The notes below the pieces were generated by a model. That model was not told the DNA's origin. It searched no databases and saw only the letters and a list, made by a program, of their open reading frames with translations. The position numbers and the translations under genes are program-made. DNA of 64,000 nucleotides, taken from NCBI RefSeq assembly GCF_014648815.1, contig NZ_BMRV01000016.1, positions 87,396 through 151,395 on the forward strand. The letters run 5' to 3'. Each line of letters begins with the position of its first letter. Position 1 is the first letter of the stretch. The stretch is from Streptomyces flaveolus. Its GTDB lineage: Bacteria; Actinomycetota; Actinomycetes; Streptomycetales; Streptomycetaceae. Of the stretch, positions 35,733 through 44,170 are shown one piece after another.

Positions 35733-36418
35733 CGGGGCCCGAAGCGGTAGCCGAAACCGCGCACGGTGTGGATGTGGTGCGGCTGGTCCGCGGGCTCGCC
35801 GATCTTGGACCTGAGGCGCTTGACGCAGGCGTCCACGAGCCGCGCGTCCCCGTGGTAGTTGTGCTCCCACACGGCTTCCAGGAGCTGCTGCCGGCTGAAC
35901 ACCTGGCCGGGCGAGGCGGACAGGGTGAGCAGCAGCCGCAGCTCGGACGGTGCGAGGGCGACGGGCCGCCCCTGGTGGGTGACGGTGAGTCCGGCGCGGT
36001 CGATGGTCAGGTCACCGTGCTGCTCGGTTCGCGGGCCGCCGTGGTCCTCCGACGGGCCGCCCGCGCGGCGCAGCACCGCCCGGATGCGTGCGTCCAGGAC
36101 GCGGGCGCGGACGGGCTTGACCACGTAGTCGTCGGCTCCGGCCTCCAGTCCGACGACGACGTCGGCGTCGTCACCGCGGGCGGTGGCCATGATGATGGGC
36201 ACCTGGTGGTGGTCGCGGATGCGGCGGCACACCTCCAGTCCGGACATGCCGGGCAGCATCAGGTCGAGGACGACGGCGTCGGGCCGGAACGTGCGCAGTT
36301 CCCGCAGTCCGTCCTCGCCGGTCGCGGCGGCAGCGACCTCGTGCCCCTGGCGGCGCAGGGCGAGGCGGACGCCCTCCCGGACGGCGCGGTCGTCTTCGAT
36401 GATCAGGACCCGTGGCAT
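35729..36418 (-). CDS. OmpR-family response regulator
   Basis: A 229-residue DNA-binding regulator. The receiver domain has acidic residues E8-D9-D10, phosphorylation site D52 (LDLMLPG) and the conserved Lys in VVKP. The winged-helix DNA-binding domain ends HIHTVRGFGYRFGP, the normal OmpR/PhoB ending. It heads the operon regulator - kinase - lipoprotein and is divergent from the DUF3152 gene, with 114 bases between starts, so it may autoregulate or regulate that gene. Confidence 0.92.
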   Translation of the reverse strand: MPRVLIIEDDRAVREGVRLALRRQGHEVAAAATGEDGLRELRTFRPDAVVLDLMLPGMSGLEVCRRIRDHHQVPIIMATARGDDADVVVGLEAGADDYVVKPVRARVLDARIRAVLRRAGGPSEDHGGPRTEQHGDLTIDRAGLTVTHQGRPVALAPSELRLLLTLSASPGQVFSRQQLLEAVWEHNYHGDARLVDACVKRLRSKIGEPADQPHHIHTVRGFGYRFGPR

Positions 36419-36532
36419 GGGTCTCAGTATGCGTCGGGGCGAACGGGTGTTCGCGCACGGGTGGGCGGCTGTTACAGGACGGTCCACAAGCGGTCCACCG
36501 GCGATCACACGGCCGGGGCACGCTGCGTGATC

Positions 36533-37426
36533 ATGAACGCGCACCGATCGACGCCCTCACCGTCCGCCGACAGGGCCCGCCGGAGCGGGAGACGTGTCCG
36601 CCGCGGGCGGGGCCGGAAGGCGCCGGTCCTCTGGGCGGGACTGACGGCGGCCGTCGTGCTGCTCGCCGCAGGGCTGGCCGTGAAGGGGAGCACCTCCGCC
36701 TCCGGACGTCCCGCCGGCGCGGCCGGTCCGGTCACGACGGTGGAGCCTCGGCCGTCCGCCGGTGCCTCCTCGCCGGCCGGGCGGCCCGCGCCGGACAGGG
36801 CGGCCGAGGCGGAGGACCAGGAGGTTCAGCCGGACGGTTCGGCGAGCCCCGTCTCGATCCCGTCCTCGGGGCCGGGGACGTTCACCACCGCCGGGGGCGG
36901 CGGCGACCGGGCCGGCGGGAGCGGGCGCACGCTGACCTACGTCGTCCAGGTCGAGGACGGCATCGGGGTGTCGGCGGGGGACGTCGCCACCGAGGTCGAG
37001 CGGATCCTCGCCGACGACCGGGGCTGGACGGCCGACGGCGAGGTGGGGTTCCGCCGCGTGTCCGGCGGCGCGTCCGACTTCCGGGTGCGGCTCGCCACGG
37101 CGGGAACGGTGGACGACGTATGCGGCCGGTACGGCCTGGACACCGGCGGCGAGGTCAACTGCAACGTCGGCCAGGACGTCATGGTCAACCTCAAGCGGTG
37201 GCTGCTGGCCACGCGGTACTACGCGGACGACGTGACGTCGTACCGGGCGCTCATCGTCAACCACGAGGTCGGGCACTTCCTGGGCCACGGCCACGAGGGG
37301 TGTCCCGGCCCGGGGCGGCCCGCCCCGGTGATGATGCAGCAGATCAAGGGACTGCACGGCTGCACCACCAACGTCTGGCCCTACGACGGCGACGGGAGGC
37401 CGATCACCGGACCCGCCGTCTCCTGA
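36533..37426 (+). CDS. DUF3152 exported protein, metalloprotease-like
   Basis: A 297-residue membrane-anchored or secreted protein. After a basic N-terminus (RRSGRRVRRGRGRK) comes one hydrophobic segment (about 32-52, LWAGLTAAVVLLAAGLAV), then an Ala/Pro/Ser-rich spacer (about 55-140) and the DUF3152 domain (about 145-297). The domain carries H244-E-V-G-H248-FLG-H252-G-H254, a zinc HExxH motif with downstream His, so peptidase activity is plausible. Four Cys in the domain could form disulfides. The start is ATG at 36533, with an in-frame GTG two codons earlier. It lies divergent to the two-component operon. Confidence 0.8.
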   Translation: MNAHRSTPSPSADRARRSGRRVRRGRGRKAPVLWAGLTAAVVLLAAGLAVKGSTSASGRPAGAAGPVTTVEPRPSAGASSPAGRPAPDRAAEAEDQEVQPDGSASPVSIPSSGPGTFTTAGGGGDRAGGSGRTLTYVVQVEDGIGVSAGDVATEVERILADDRGWTADGEVGFRRVSGGASDFRVRLATAGTVDDVCGRYGLDTGGEVNCNVGQDVMVNLKRWLLATRYYADDVTSYRALIVNHEVGHFLGHGHEGCPGPGRPAPVMMQQIKGLHGCTTNVWPYDGDGRPITGPAVS

Positions 37427-37530
37427 CACGTCCCCGCGGCCCGGGAGCCACCGTCGGCCGTCTCGGGCGCGCGCGCCGCGGGCACCCGTGCCAGGCTCGG
37501 GAGGGCACCGAGGGGCGTGGAGGTACGGGC

Positions 37531-38496
37531 ATGACCGAGGAGAGCGCCGCCCGGACCGGCGGCCGTGCGCAGCACGCCCACCGGCTCTCCGGGCCGGAGC
37601 CGGACGTGGCGGCCGCGGCCGGTCATCCCGATCCCCCGCCCCGCGTCGGTTTCTTCACCGACACCTCCGTGTGCATCGGCTGCAAGGCCTGCGAGGTGGC
37701 CTGCAAGGAGTGGAACGCCGTGCCGGCGGACGGTCTGCTGCTCACCGGCATGTCCTACGACAACACGCAGGGGCTCGGCGCCGACGCCTGGCGGCACGTC
37801 GCCTTCATCGAGCAGCGGGTGCCGTTCGGCGGCCGGGAGCCGGATGTCGGTCACGAGGACGTGGACGTCTTCGCCGCCGCCCGGGGCCTGGGCGCCCCGC
37901 CCTCCTCCCCCGGCCCGGACGGGCGTACCGAGCTGCGCTGGCTCATGGCCTCCGACGTGTGCAAGCACTGCACCCACGCCGCATGCCTGGACGTGTGCCC
38001 CACCGGGTCCCTGTTCCGCACCGAGTTCGGCACGGTGGTCGTGCAGGAGGACATCTGCAACGGCTGCGGCTACTGCGTGCCCGCCTGCCCCTACGGCGTC
38101 ATCGACCAGCGGGAGGGCGACGGACGCGCCTGGAAGTGCACGCTGTGCTACGACCGGCTCGGCGTCGGCATGGAACCGGCCTGCGCGAAGGCGTGCCCGA
38201 CCGACTCGATCCAGTTCGGCCCGCTCGACGAACTGCGCGAGCGGGCGGCCGCCAGGGTCGCGCGGCTGCACGCGGCCGGGGTGAGCGACGCGCGCCTGTA
38301 CGGGGAGAGCCCGGACGACGGTGTGGGCGGCGACGGCGCCTTCTTCCTGCTGCTGGACGAGCCGGAGGTGTACGGGCTGCCGCCCGACCCGGTGGTGACC
38401 ACCCGCGACCTGCCCTCGATGTGGCGGCACGCGGCGGTGGCCGCCGCGTCGCTGGCCGCGCTGGCCGTCGCCGGATTCGCCAGGAGGCCCCGATGA
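37531..38496 (+). CDS. fdhB: Formate dehydrogenase iron-sulfur (beta) subunit
   Basis: A 321-residue electron-transfer subunit with four [4Fe-4S] sites: CIGCKACEVAC, CKHCTHAACLDVC, CNGCGYCVPAC and CTLCYDRLGVG/CAKAC. This is the FdnH/DMSO-reductase B arrangement that moves electrons from the molybdopterin subunit to a membrane partner. A C-terminal hydrophobic helix (about 294-312) probably anchors it. There is no Tat signal, so it acts in the cytoplasm. GGAGG lies before the ATG. Its stop overlaps the start of the next gene (ATGA), and the catalytic subunit follows, so the three form one operon. Confidence 0.9.
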   Translation: MTEESAARTGGRAQHAHRLSGPEPDVAAAAGHPDPPPRVGFFTDTSVCIGCKACEVACKEWNAVPADGLLLTGMSYDNTQGLGADAWRHVAFIEQRVPFGGREPDVGHEDVDVFAAARGLGAPPSSPGPDGRTELRWLMASDVCKHCTHAACLDVCPTGSLFRTEFGTVVVQEDICNGCGYCVPACPYGVIDQREGDGRAWKCTLCYDRLGVGMEPACAKACPTDSIQFGPLDELRERAAARVARLHAAGVSDARLYGESPDDGVGGDGAFFLLLDEPEVYGLPPDPVVTTRDLPSMWRHAAVAAASLAALAVAGFARRPR

Positions 38497-39506
38497 CCGG
38501 TTCGGACGTCACCCGCGACGGAGTCCAGGGCGCGCGGCCCGGACGGGACGCCCCGACGGGAGCGCACGCCGGGCGCCGCCGCCGTCGCCGTGGGCGCGGT
38601 GAGCAACCGCTGGTGCCGGACGCCGAGTTCTCCTCGTACTACGGCAAGCCGGTGCTGAACAGGCCGAACTGGGCGGCCCTCGACATCGCGGGCTACCTCT
38701 GGCTGGGCGGGCTCGCGGGCGCGTCGTCGCTGCTGGCGGCCGGCGGGCACGCCACGGGGCGTCCGGCGCTGGCGCGCACGGCGAAGCTGGGCGCGGCGGG
38801 CGCCGTCTCGCTGTCGCTCGGCGCGCTGGTGCACGACCTGGGCCGGCCCTCCCGGTTCCTCAACATGCTGCGCGTCTTCAAGCCCACCTCGCCGATGAAC
38901 GTGGGCTCCTGGCTGCTGGCAGGCTACGCCCCGCTCGCCGTGGTCGCCGCGGCGGCCGACGTGAGCGGCCGGTTCCGGCCGGCCGGGTCCGCCGCCACGG
39001 CGGCCGCCTCCGTGCTCGGCCCGGCGGTCGCCACGTACACCGCCGTGCTGCTGTCGGACACCGCGGTGCCCTCCTGGCACGAGGGCTACCGGGAGCTGCC
39101 GTTCGTCTTCGCCGGTTCGGCGGCGACCGCGGCGGCGGGGCTGGCGCTGGCCGGTGTGCCGCCGGCGCAGACGGGGCCCGCGCGCCGGACGGCGGTGCTG
39201 GGGGCGGCCCTGGAGCTGGGTGCCTTCCGGCTGATGAAGCGGCGGATGGGGATGGTGTCCGAGCCCTTCGAGCGGGGCAGGGCGCGCGGACTGCTGCGCG
39301 GGGCGGAGGCGCTGACGGCCGGTGGCGCGGCCCTGGCCGCCGTGGCGGGCCGCCGCCGCGCCGCGGCCGCGCCGGCCGGGGCGGCGCTGCTGGCGGGTTC
39401 CGCGGCCCTGCGGTTCGGCGTGTTCCACGCCGGGGTGGCCTCGGCGGAGGATCCCCGGTACACCGTCGTCCCGCAGCGGGAGCGGCTGGAGGACGGTGCG
39501 GGCTGA
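38493..39506 (+). CDS. NrfD/PsrC-like membrane subunit of formate dehydrogenase
   Basis: A 337-residue polytopic membrane protein, basic at the N-terminus (GRRRRRRGRG). About eight hydrophobic helices start near residue 65 (ALDIAGYLWLGGLAGASSLLAAGG). The sequence HDLGRPSRFLNMLRVFKPTSPMNVGSW is a hallmark of NrfD-family quinone-reacting subunits. It replaces the FdnI cytochrome b of E. coli and should pass electrons to menaquinone. The ATG overlaps the preceding TGA by one base pattern (ATGA, 38493-38496). A gap of 84 bases separates it from the catalytic subunit. Confidence 0.85.
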   Translation: MTGSDVTRDGVQGARPGRDAPTGAHAGRRRRRRGRGEQPLVPDAEFSSYYGKPVLNRPNWAALDIAGYLWLGGLAGASSLLAAGGHATGRPALARTAKLGAAGAVSLSLGALVHDLGRPSRFLNMLRVFKPTSPMNVGSWLLAGYAPLAVVAAAADVSGRFRPAGSAATAAASVLGPAVATYTAVLLSDTAVPSWHEGYRELPFVFAGSAATAAAGLALAGVPPAQTGPARRTAVLGAALELGAFRLMKRRMGMVSEPFERGRARGLLRGAEALTAGGAALAAVAGRRRAAAAPAGAALLAGSAALRFGVFHAGVASAEDPRYTVVPQRERLEDGAG

Positions 39507-39590
39507 CCTGACGGCACGGCACGGTTGGATCGCCGGAAACCGGACACCCGGGCCGGCGGCGGAGCACACCGAGGAAGGGCGGAGGACGGC

Positions 39591-42500
39591 ATGGGCGTAC
39601 GCACCTGGATCGACTCCTGGCCGGTCTATCGCCAGCTCAAGGGCACCGACCCCCTGGGCCGCGGCGCCGCCGCCAAGAGCGGAGCGAGCGCACGGCTCAC
39701 CCCCCGGGTGGCCACGGCGGACCGGGTGGTGAAGTCCGTCTGCCCGTACTGTGCCGTGGGCTGCGGCCAGAACGTGTACGTCGAGGACGGGCGCGTCACC
39801 CAGATCGAGGGCGACCCCGACTCGCCCGTCTCCCGTGGCCGGCTCTGCCCCAAGGGCTCGGCGAGCCTCCAGCTGACGACGGGCGGCGCCCGCGAGCACC
39901 ACGTCCTGTACCGGCGCCCGCACGGCACCGACTGGGAGCGCCTGGACCTGGACACGGCGATGGACATGATCGCCGACCGGGTGATCGAGGCCCGGCGCGC
40001 GGGCTGGCAGTGGGAGGTCGACGAGACCCGTACCCGCCGCACGCTGGGCATCGCGAGCCTCGGTGGCGCGACGCTGGACAACGAGGAGAACTACCTGATC
40101 AAGAAGCTGTTCACCGCTCTGGGCGCGGTGCAGATCGAGAATCAGGCACGTGTTTGACACTCCTCCACCGTTCCCGGTCTGGGAACCTCGTTCGGCCGCG
40201 GCGGCGCGACCACCTTCCAGCAGGACCTGCAGAACTCGGACTGCATCGTCATCCAGGGCTCGAACATGGCCGAGTGCCATCCCGTCGGGTTCCAGTGGGT
40301 GATGGAGGCCAGGGCCCGCGGCGCGAAGGTGATCCACGTCGACCCGCGGTTCACCCGCACCAGCGCGCTGGCCGACGTGCACGTGCCGCTGCGCGCGGGC
40401 TCGGACATCGCCTTCCTCGGCGGCATCGTCAACTACGTCCTCGGCCACGACAAGTACTTCCGCGACTACGTCGTCGCCTACACCAACGGTCCCGTCGTGC
40501 TGCGCGAGGACTTCCGGGACACCGAGGACCTCGACGGCGTCTTCTCCGGTCTCGACCCCGACAGCCGCAGCTACGACAACGGCAGCTGGCAGTACGAGGG
40601 TACGAAGATGCAGGCCGCCTCCGGTGAGCGCGACCTGCAGTACGAAGACCGCACGGGCGGCGGCGCCTCGGTGACGGAGGCGGCGCGCGGCGAGACCCAC
40701 GGCTCGGGCGGCGCCGACATCGGCGGGGGCGAGATCGAGCGGGACGAGACGATGACGCACCCGCGCTGCGTCTTCCAGGTGCTGAAGCGGCACTACGCCC
40801 GCTACACGCCGGAGATGGTCGAGCGGATCTGCGGGGTGCCGCAGGACCTGTTCCGGCAGGTGTGCGAGCTGGTCACGGAGAACTCGGGCCGCGACCGGAC
40901 CACCGCCTTCGCCTACGCGGTCGGCTGGACGCAGCACACGGTGGGCGTGCAGTACATCCGCGCGGCGTCCGTGCTGCAGAGCCTGCTCGGCAACATCGGC
41001 CGGCCCGGCGGCGGCATCCTGGCCCTGCGGGGACACGCCTCCATCCAGGGCTCCACGGACATCCCGACCCTGTTCAACCTGCTGCCGGGGTACATCCCGA
41101 TGCCGCACGCGCACCAGCGGGAGGGCCTGGACGCGTTCGTGCGGGGCGAGGCGGCCCGCAAGGGCTACTGGGGCAACATGCGCGCCTACCTGGTGAGCCT
41201 GCTGAAGGCCTACTGGGGCGAGGCGGCGACGGCGGAGAACGACTTCTGCTTCGACTACCTGCCGCGGCTGACGGGCTCCCACTCGACCTACGAGACGGTC
41301 ATGGCCCAGTTGGAGGGGACCTGCAAGGGCTACTTCCTGATGGGCGAGAACCCGGCGGTCGGCTCGGCCAACGGCAAGATGCAGCGGCTCGGGATGGCGA
41401 ACCTGGACTGGCTGGTGGTGCGGGACTTCTCGCTCATCGAGTCGGCGACCTGGTGGAAGGACGGACCGGAGATCGAGACGGGTGAGATGCGCACGGAGGA
41501 CATCGGCACCGAGGTGTTCTTCCTGCCGGCCGCCGCCCACACCGAGAAGGACGGCAGCTTCACCAACACCCAGCGCCTGCTGCAGTGGCACCACCAGGCG
41601 GTCCGGCCGCCCGGCGAAGCCCGCAGCGACCTGTGGTTCACCTACCACCTGGGGCGGATCATCCGTCACAAGCTCGCCGGCTCCACCGACCCCATGGACC
41701 GGCCGATCGTCGACCTGACCTGGGACTACCCGGTCAAGGGCGAGCTGTCCGAACCGGACGCGGAAGCGGTGCTGGCCGAGATCAACGGCCACGACGCCGA
41801 CGGCCGGCCGCTGTCCTCCTACCAGCAGTTGAGCGACGACGGCTCCACGGTGTGCGGCTGCTGGATCTACTGCGGGGTCCACGCCGACGGCGTCAACCAG
41901 GCCGCCCGCCGCAAACCCGGGGAGCAGCAGGACTGGGTGGCGGCCGAGTGGGGCTGGGCGTGGCCGGCCAACCGCCGGGTGCTGTACAACCGCGCCTCGG
42001 CCGACCCCGACGGCAGGCCGTGGAGCGAGCGCAAGGCGCTGGTGTGGTGGGACGAGGACCAGGAGAAGTGGGTCGGGCACGACGTCCCGGACTTCCCCTC
42101 CGACAAGTCCCCCGACCACGTGCCGCCGCCCGGCGCGACCGGGCCCGAGGCCCTGTCGGGCACCGACGCGTTCATCATGCAGGCCGACGGCAAGGCCTGG
42201 TTGTACGCGCCCTCCGGACTCACCGACGGCCCGCTGCCCGCGCACTACGAGCCGCAGGACTCGCCCTTCCCCAACCTGCTGTACGGCCAACAGCGCAACC
42301 CGGTACGGCACCTGCTGCCCCCGCATCCGGACAACCGCTACCAGCCGAGCGCGGGCGCCCCCGGCTCGGAGGTGTTCCCGTACGTCGCCACCACGTACCG
42401 GCTCACCGAGCATCACACGGCGGGCGGCATGTCCCGCTGGCAGCCGTATCTGGCGGAGCTGCAACCGGAGTTCTTCTGCGAGGTCTCCCCCGAGCTGGCG

Positions 42501-42851
42501 GCCGAGCGCGATCTGGAGCACACCGGCTGGGCGACGATCGTCAGCGCCCGCGGCGTGGTCGAGGCGCGGGTGCTGGTCACCGACCGGGTGGCGCCGCTGA
42601 CCGTGCACGGCCGGACCCTGCACCAGGTGGGGCTGCCCTATCACTGGGGTCCGAACGGCTGCAGCACGGGCGACGCGGCCAACGAGCTGCTGCATCTCTC
42701 CCTCGACCCGAACACGCACATCCAGGAGACGAAGGCGTTCGCCGTGGACATCCGGCCCGGCCGGCGCCCGAGGGGCCCGGCCGCGCCGGCGCTGGTGCGG
42801 GAGTACCGGGCACGCGCGGGCATCGACGAGCACACCGGCACGGAGCCGTGA
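39591..42851 (+). CDS. fdhA: Formate dehydrogenase catalytic subunit, selenocysteine-containing
   Basis: A 1086-residue molybdopterin oxidoreductase oxidising formate to CO2. The N-terminal [4Fe-4S] site is CPYCAVGCGQ, with a fourth Cys in GRLCPKGS. An in-frame TGA at 40155-40157 codes selenocysteine (residue 189) in NQARV-U-HSSTVPGLG, the position of Sec140 in E. coli FdhF. The same frame then reads on for 898 codons with unbroken family similarity (FQQDLQNSDCIVIQGSNMAE, HPRCVFQVLK). An insertion of about 45 residues rich in Gly, Asp and Glu precedes HPRCVF. There is no Tat signal. The ATG follows GGAGGA. Conventional gene callers will split it at the TGA into 39591-40157 and a second piece starting downstream. 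Confidence 0.95.
40155..40195 (+). promoter_or_regulatory. Bacterial SECIS element
   Basis: Right after the TGA, a hairpin forms from gttccc (40170-40175) and gggaac (40181-40186) with a GGTCT loop (40176-40180). In E. coli fdhF the loop is also GGUCU, and 18 bases separate UGA from it; here the distance is also 18 bases. The loop is read by SelB. Bases below the 6-bp apical stem pair poorly. Confidence 0.85.
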
Positions 42852-42876
42852 CGGACGGGCGGTGGACGCCGGCCGG

Positions 42877-43902
42877 TCAGCGCAGGACGACCGAGTGCGG
42901 CCCGCGGGCGACCAGTTCGCCGATCACCGGCGCTCCTGGCACCTCGCCGGCCACGAGCAGTCCGCCGGAGGTCTGGGCGTCGGCCAGGAGGATGCGGGTG
43001 TCGGCGTCCGTGTCCCCGAAGTCGGTGAACGGCGCCACCCACTCCAGGTTGCGCCGCGTGCCACCGCTGACGTAGCCGTCGCGCACCGCCTCCCGCGCGC
43101 CGTCCAGGCAGGGCACGGCGGCGGTGTCGAGCACGGCGGTCACTCCGGAGGCGCGGGCCAGTTTGTGCAGGTGGCCGAGGAGGCCGAAGCCGGTGATGTC
43201 GGTGGCGCAGACCGCCCCGGCGTCCAGCGCCGCCGCGGCCGCGTCCCGGTTGAGGGCGACCATGGCCGCCACCGCCTGTTCGAACCGCTCACCGGTGGCC
43301 TTGTGACGGTTGTTGAGGACACCGAGGCCGAGCGGTTTGGTCAGCGACAGCGGCACGCCGGGCCGGCCGGCGTCGTTGCGCAGCAGCCGGGCGGGGTCGG
43401 CCAGGCCGGTGACGGCCATGCCGTACTTGGGTTCGGGGTCGTCGACGCTGTGCCCGCCGCCCACGTGGCAGCCGGCCTCGGCGGCGATGTCCAGGCCGCC
43501 GCGCAGCACCTCGCGGGCCAGCTCGAAGGGCAGGACGTCGCGCGGCCAGGCCAGCAGGTTGACCGCGAGGACCGGGCGGCCGCCCATCGCGTAGACGTCG
43601 GAGAGCGCGTTGGCGGCGGCGACGCGCCCCCAATCGTAGGGGTCGTCGACGACCGGGGTGAAGAAGTCGGCCGTGGACACCACGGCCTGCGCGGTACCGC
43701 CGGGCGGTGTCGGCAGGGTGACGACGGCCGCGTCGTCACCGGTGGCCAGCCCCACCAGGAGCGGGAAGTCGCTCGTGGTGGTCCGCGTCCGGGCCAGCGG
43801 GCCGAGCACGTCCTCGAGTTCGCCGGGAGGGATCTTGCAGGCGCAGCCGCCGCCGTGGGCGTACTGGGTGAGGCGCACGGCGGTCTCGCTCGTCGATGTC
43901 AT
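42877..43902 (-). CDS. selD: Selenide, water dikinase
   Basis: A 341-residue ATP-dependent enzyme making selenophosphate, the selenium donor for Sec-tRNA. The catalytic loop is HGGGC20ACK23, equal to Cys17 and Lys20 of E. coli SelD; here it is Cys, not Sec. The glycine-rich ATP-binding region includes GGGHSVDD and DITGFGLLGHL. AAGGAG lies 7 bases before the ATG. Its stop is only 25 bases from the formate dehydrogenase stop (convergent). Upstream is a 16-bp tandem repeat and then the tRNA-Sec gene on the other strand. Confidence 0.95.
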   Translation of the reverse strand: MTSTSETAVRLTQYAHGGGCACKIPPGELEDVLGPLARTRTTTSDFPLLVGLATGDDAAVVTLPTPPGGTAQAVVSTADFFTPVVDDPYDWGRVAAANALSDVYAMGGRPVLAVNLLAWPRDVLPFELAREVLRGGLDIAAEAGCHVGGGHSVDDPEPKYGMAVTGLADPARLLRNDAGRPGVPLSLTKPLGLGVLNNRHKATGERFEQAVAAMVALNRDAAAAALDAGAVCATDITGFGLLGHLHKLARASGVTAVLDTAAVPCLDGAREAVRDGYVSGGTRRNLEWVAPFTDFGDTDADTRILLADAQTSGGLLVAGEVPGAPVIGELVARGPHSVVLR

Positions 43903-43915
43903 GCCGGTACTCCTT

Positions 43916-44027
43916 GGTGGTGACGGGACCCGGTGGTGACGGGACCCGGTGGTGACGGGACCCGGTGGTGACGGGACCCGGTGGTGACGGGACCCGGTGG
44001 TGACGGAAACCGGTGGTGACGGGCCCC
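43916..44027. repeat. Seven tandem 16-bp repeats between selD and selC
   Basis: Seven head-to-tail copies of ggtggtgacgggaccc, of which the first five are identical; copy 6 ends gaaacc and copy 7 ends ggcccc. A degenerate eighth follows. The unit length is not a multiple of three, so it is non-coding. It starts 14 bases from the selD start codon and ends 50 bases before tRNA-Sec, so it fills the shared upstream region of selD and selC. Confidence 0.97.
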
Positions 44028-44060
44028 GCCGGGTGACGGGGCCGTGGCCGGGTGCCCGTG

Positions 44061-44066
44061 TAGCCT
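44061..44066 (+). promoter_or_regulatory. selC: Possible -10 of selC
   Basis: TAGCCT lies 12 bases before the tRNA, a fair match to the Streptomyces -10 consensus. No -35 sits at the normal 17-18 base distance; a GTGACG at 44033-44038, similar to the -35 hexamer and present in every 16-bp repeat unit, is 22 bases upstream. Confidence 0.3.
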
Positions 44067-44077
44067 GGCCGGGCGGT

Positions 44078-44170
44078 GGAGGCGTGTGGGTGCCTGGTGG
44101 CCCTCCCGGTCTTCAAAACCGAGGTGTCCGAGGATCTCGGGCAGGCGGGTTCGATTCCCGTCCGTCTCCG
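44078..44170 (+). tRNA. selC: tRNA-Sec (anticodon TCA)
   Basis: A 93-base tRNA with an acceptor stem able to form seven pairs plus one mismatch (ggaggcgt with ccgtctcc) and discriminator G at 44170. The anticodon loop cttcaaa (44111-44117) has TCA at 44113-44115, reading UGA. The variable arm is long, as expected for tRNA-Sec, and the T arm is gcggg-ttcgatt-cccgt. CCA is not encoded. Overall form parallels E. coli selC. The 3' half overlaps selB on the opposite strand. Confidence 0.95.

Noticed and set aside
40155..40157. TGA as a true stop that makes a pseudogene of the formate dehydrogenase
   Set aside because: The frame stays open for another 898 codons with intact family motifs, the residue is at the known Sec position, a SECIS-like hairpin follows, and the sel genes are adjacent.
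43916..44027. CRISPR array
   Set aside because: The 16-bp units are directly head-to-tail with no spacers, and no cas genes are present.
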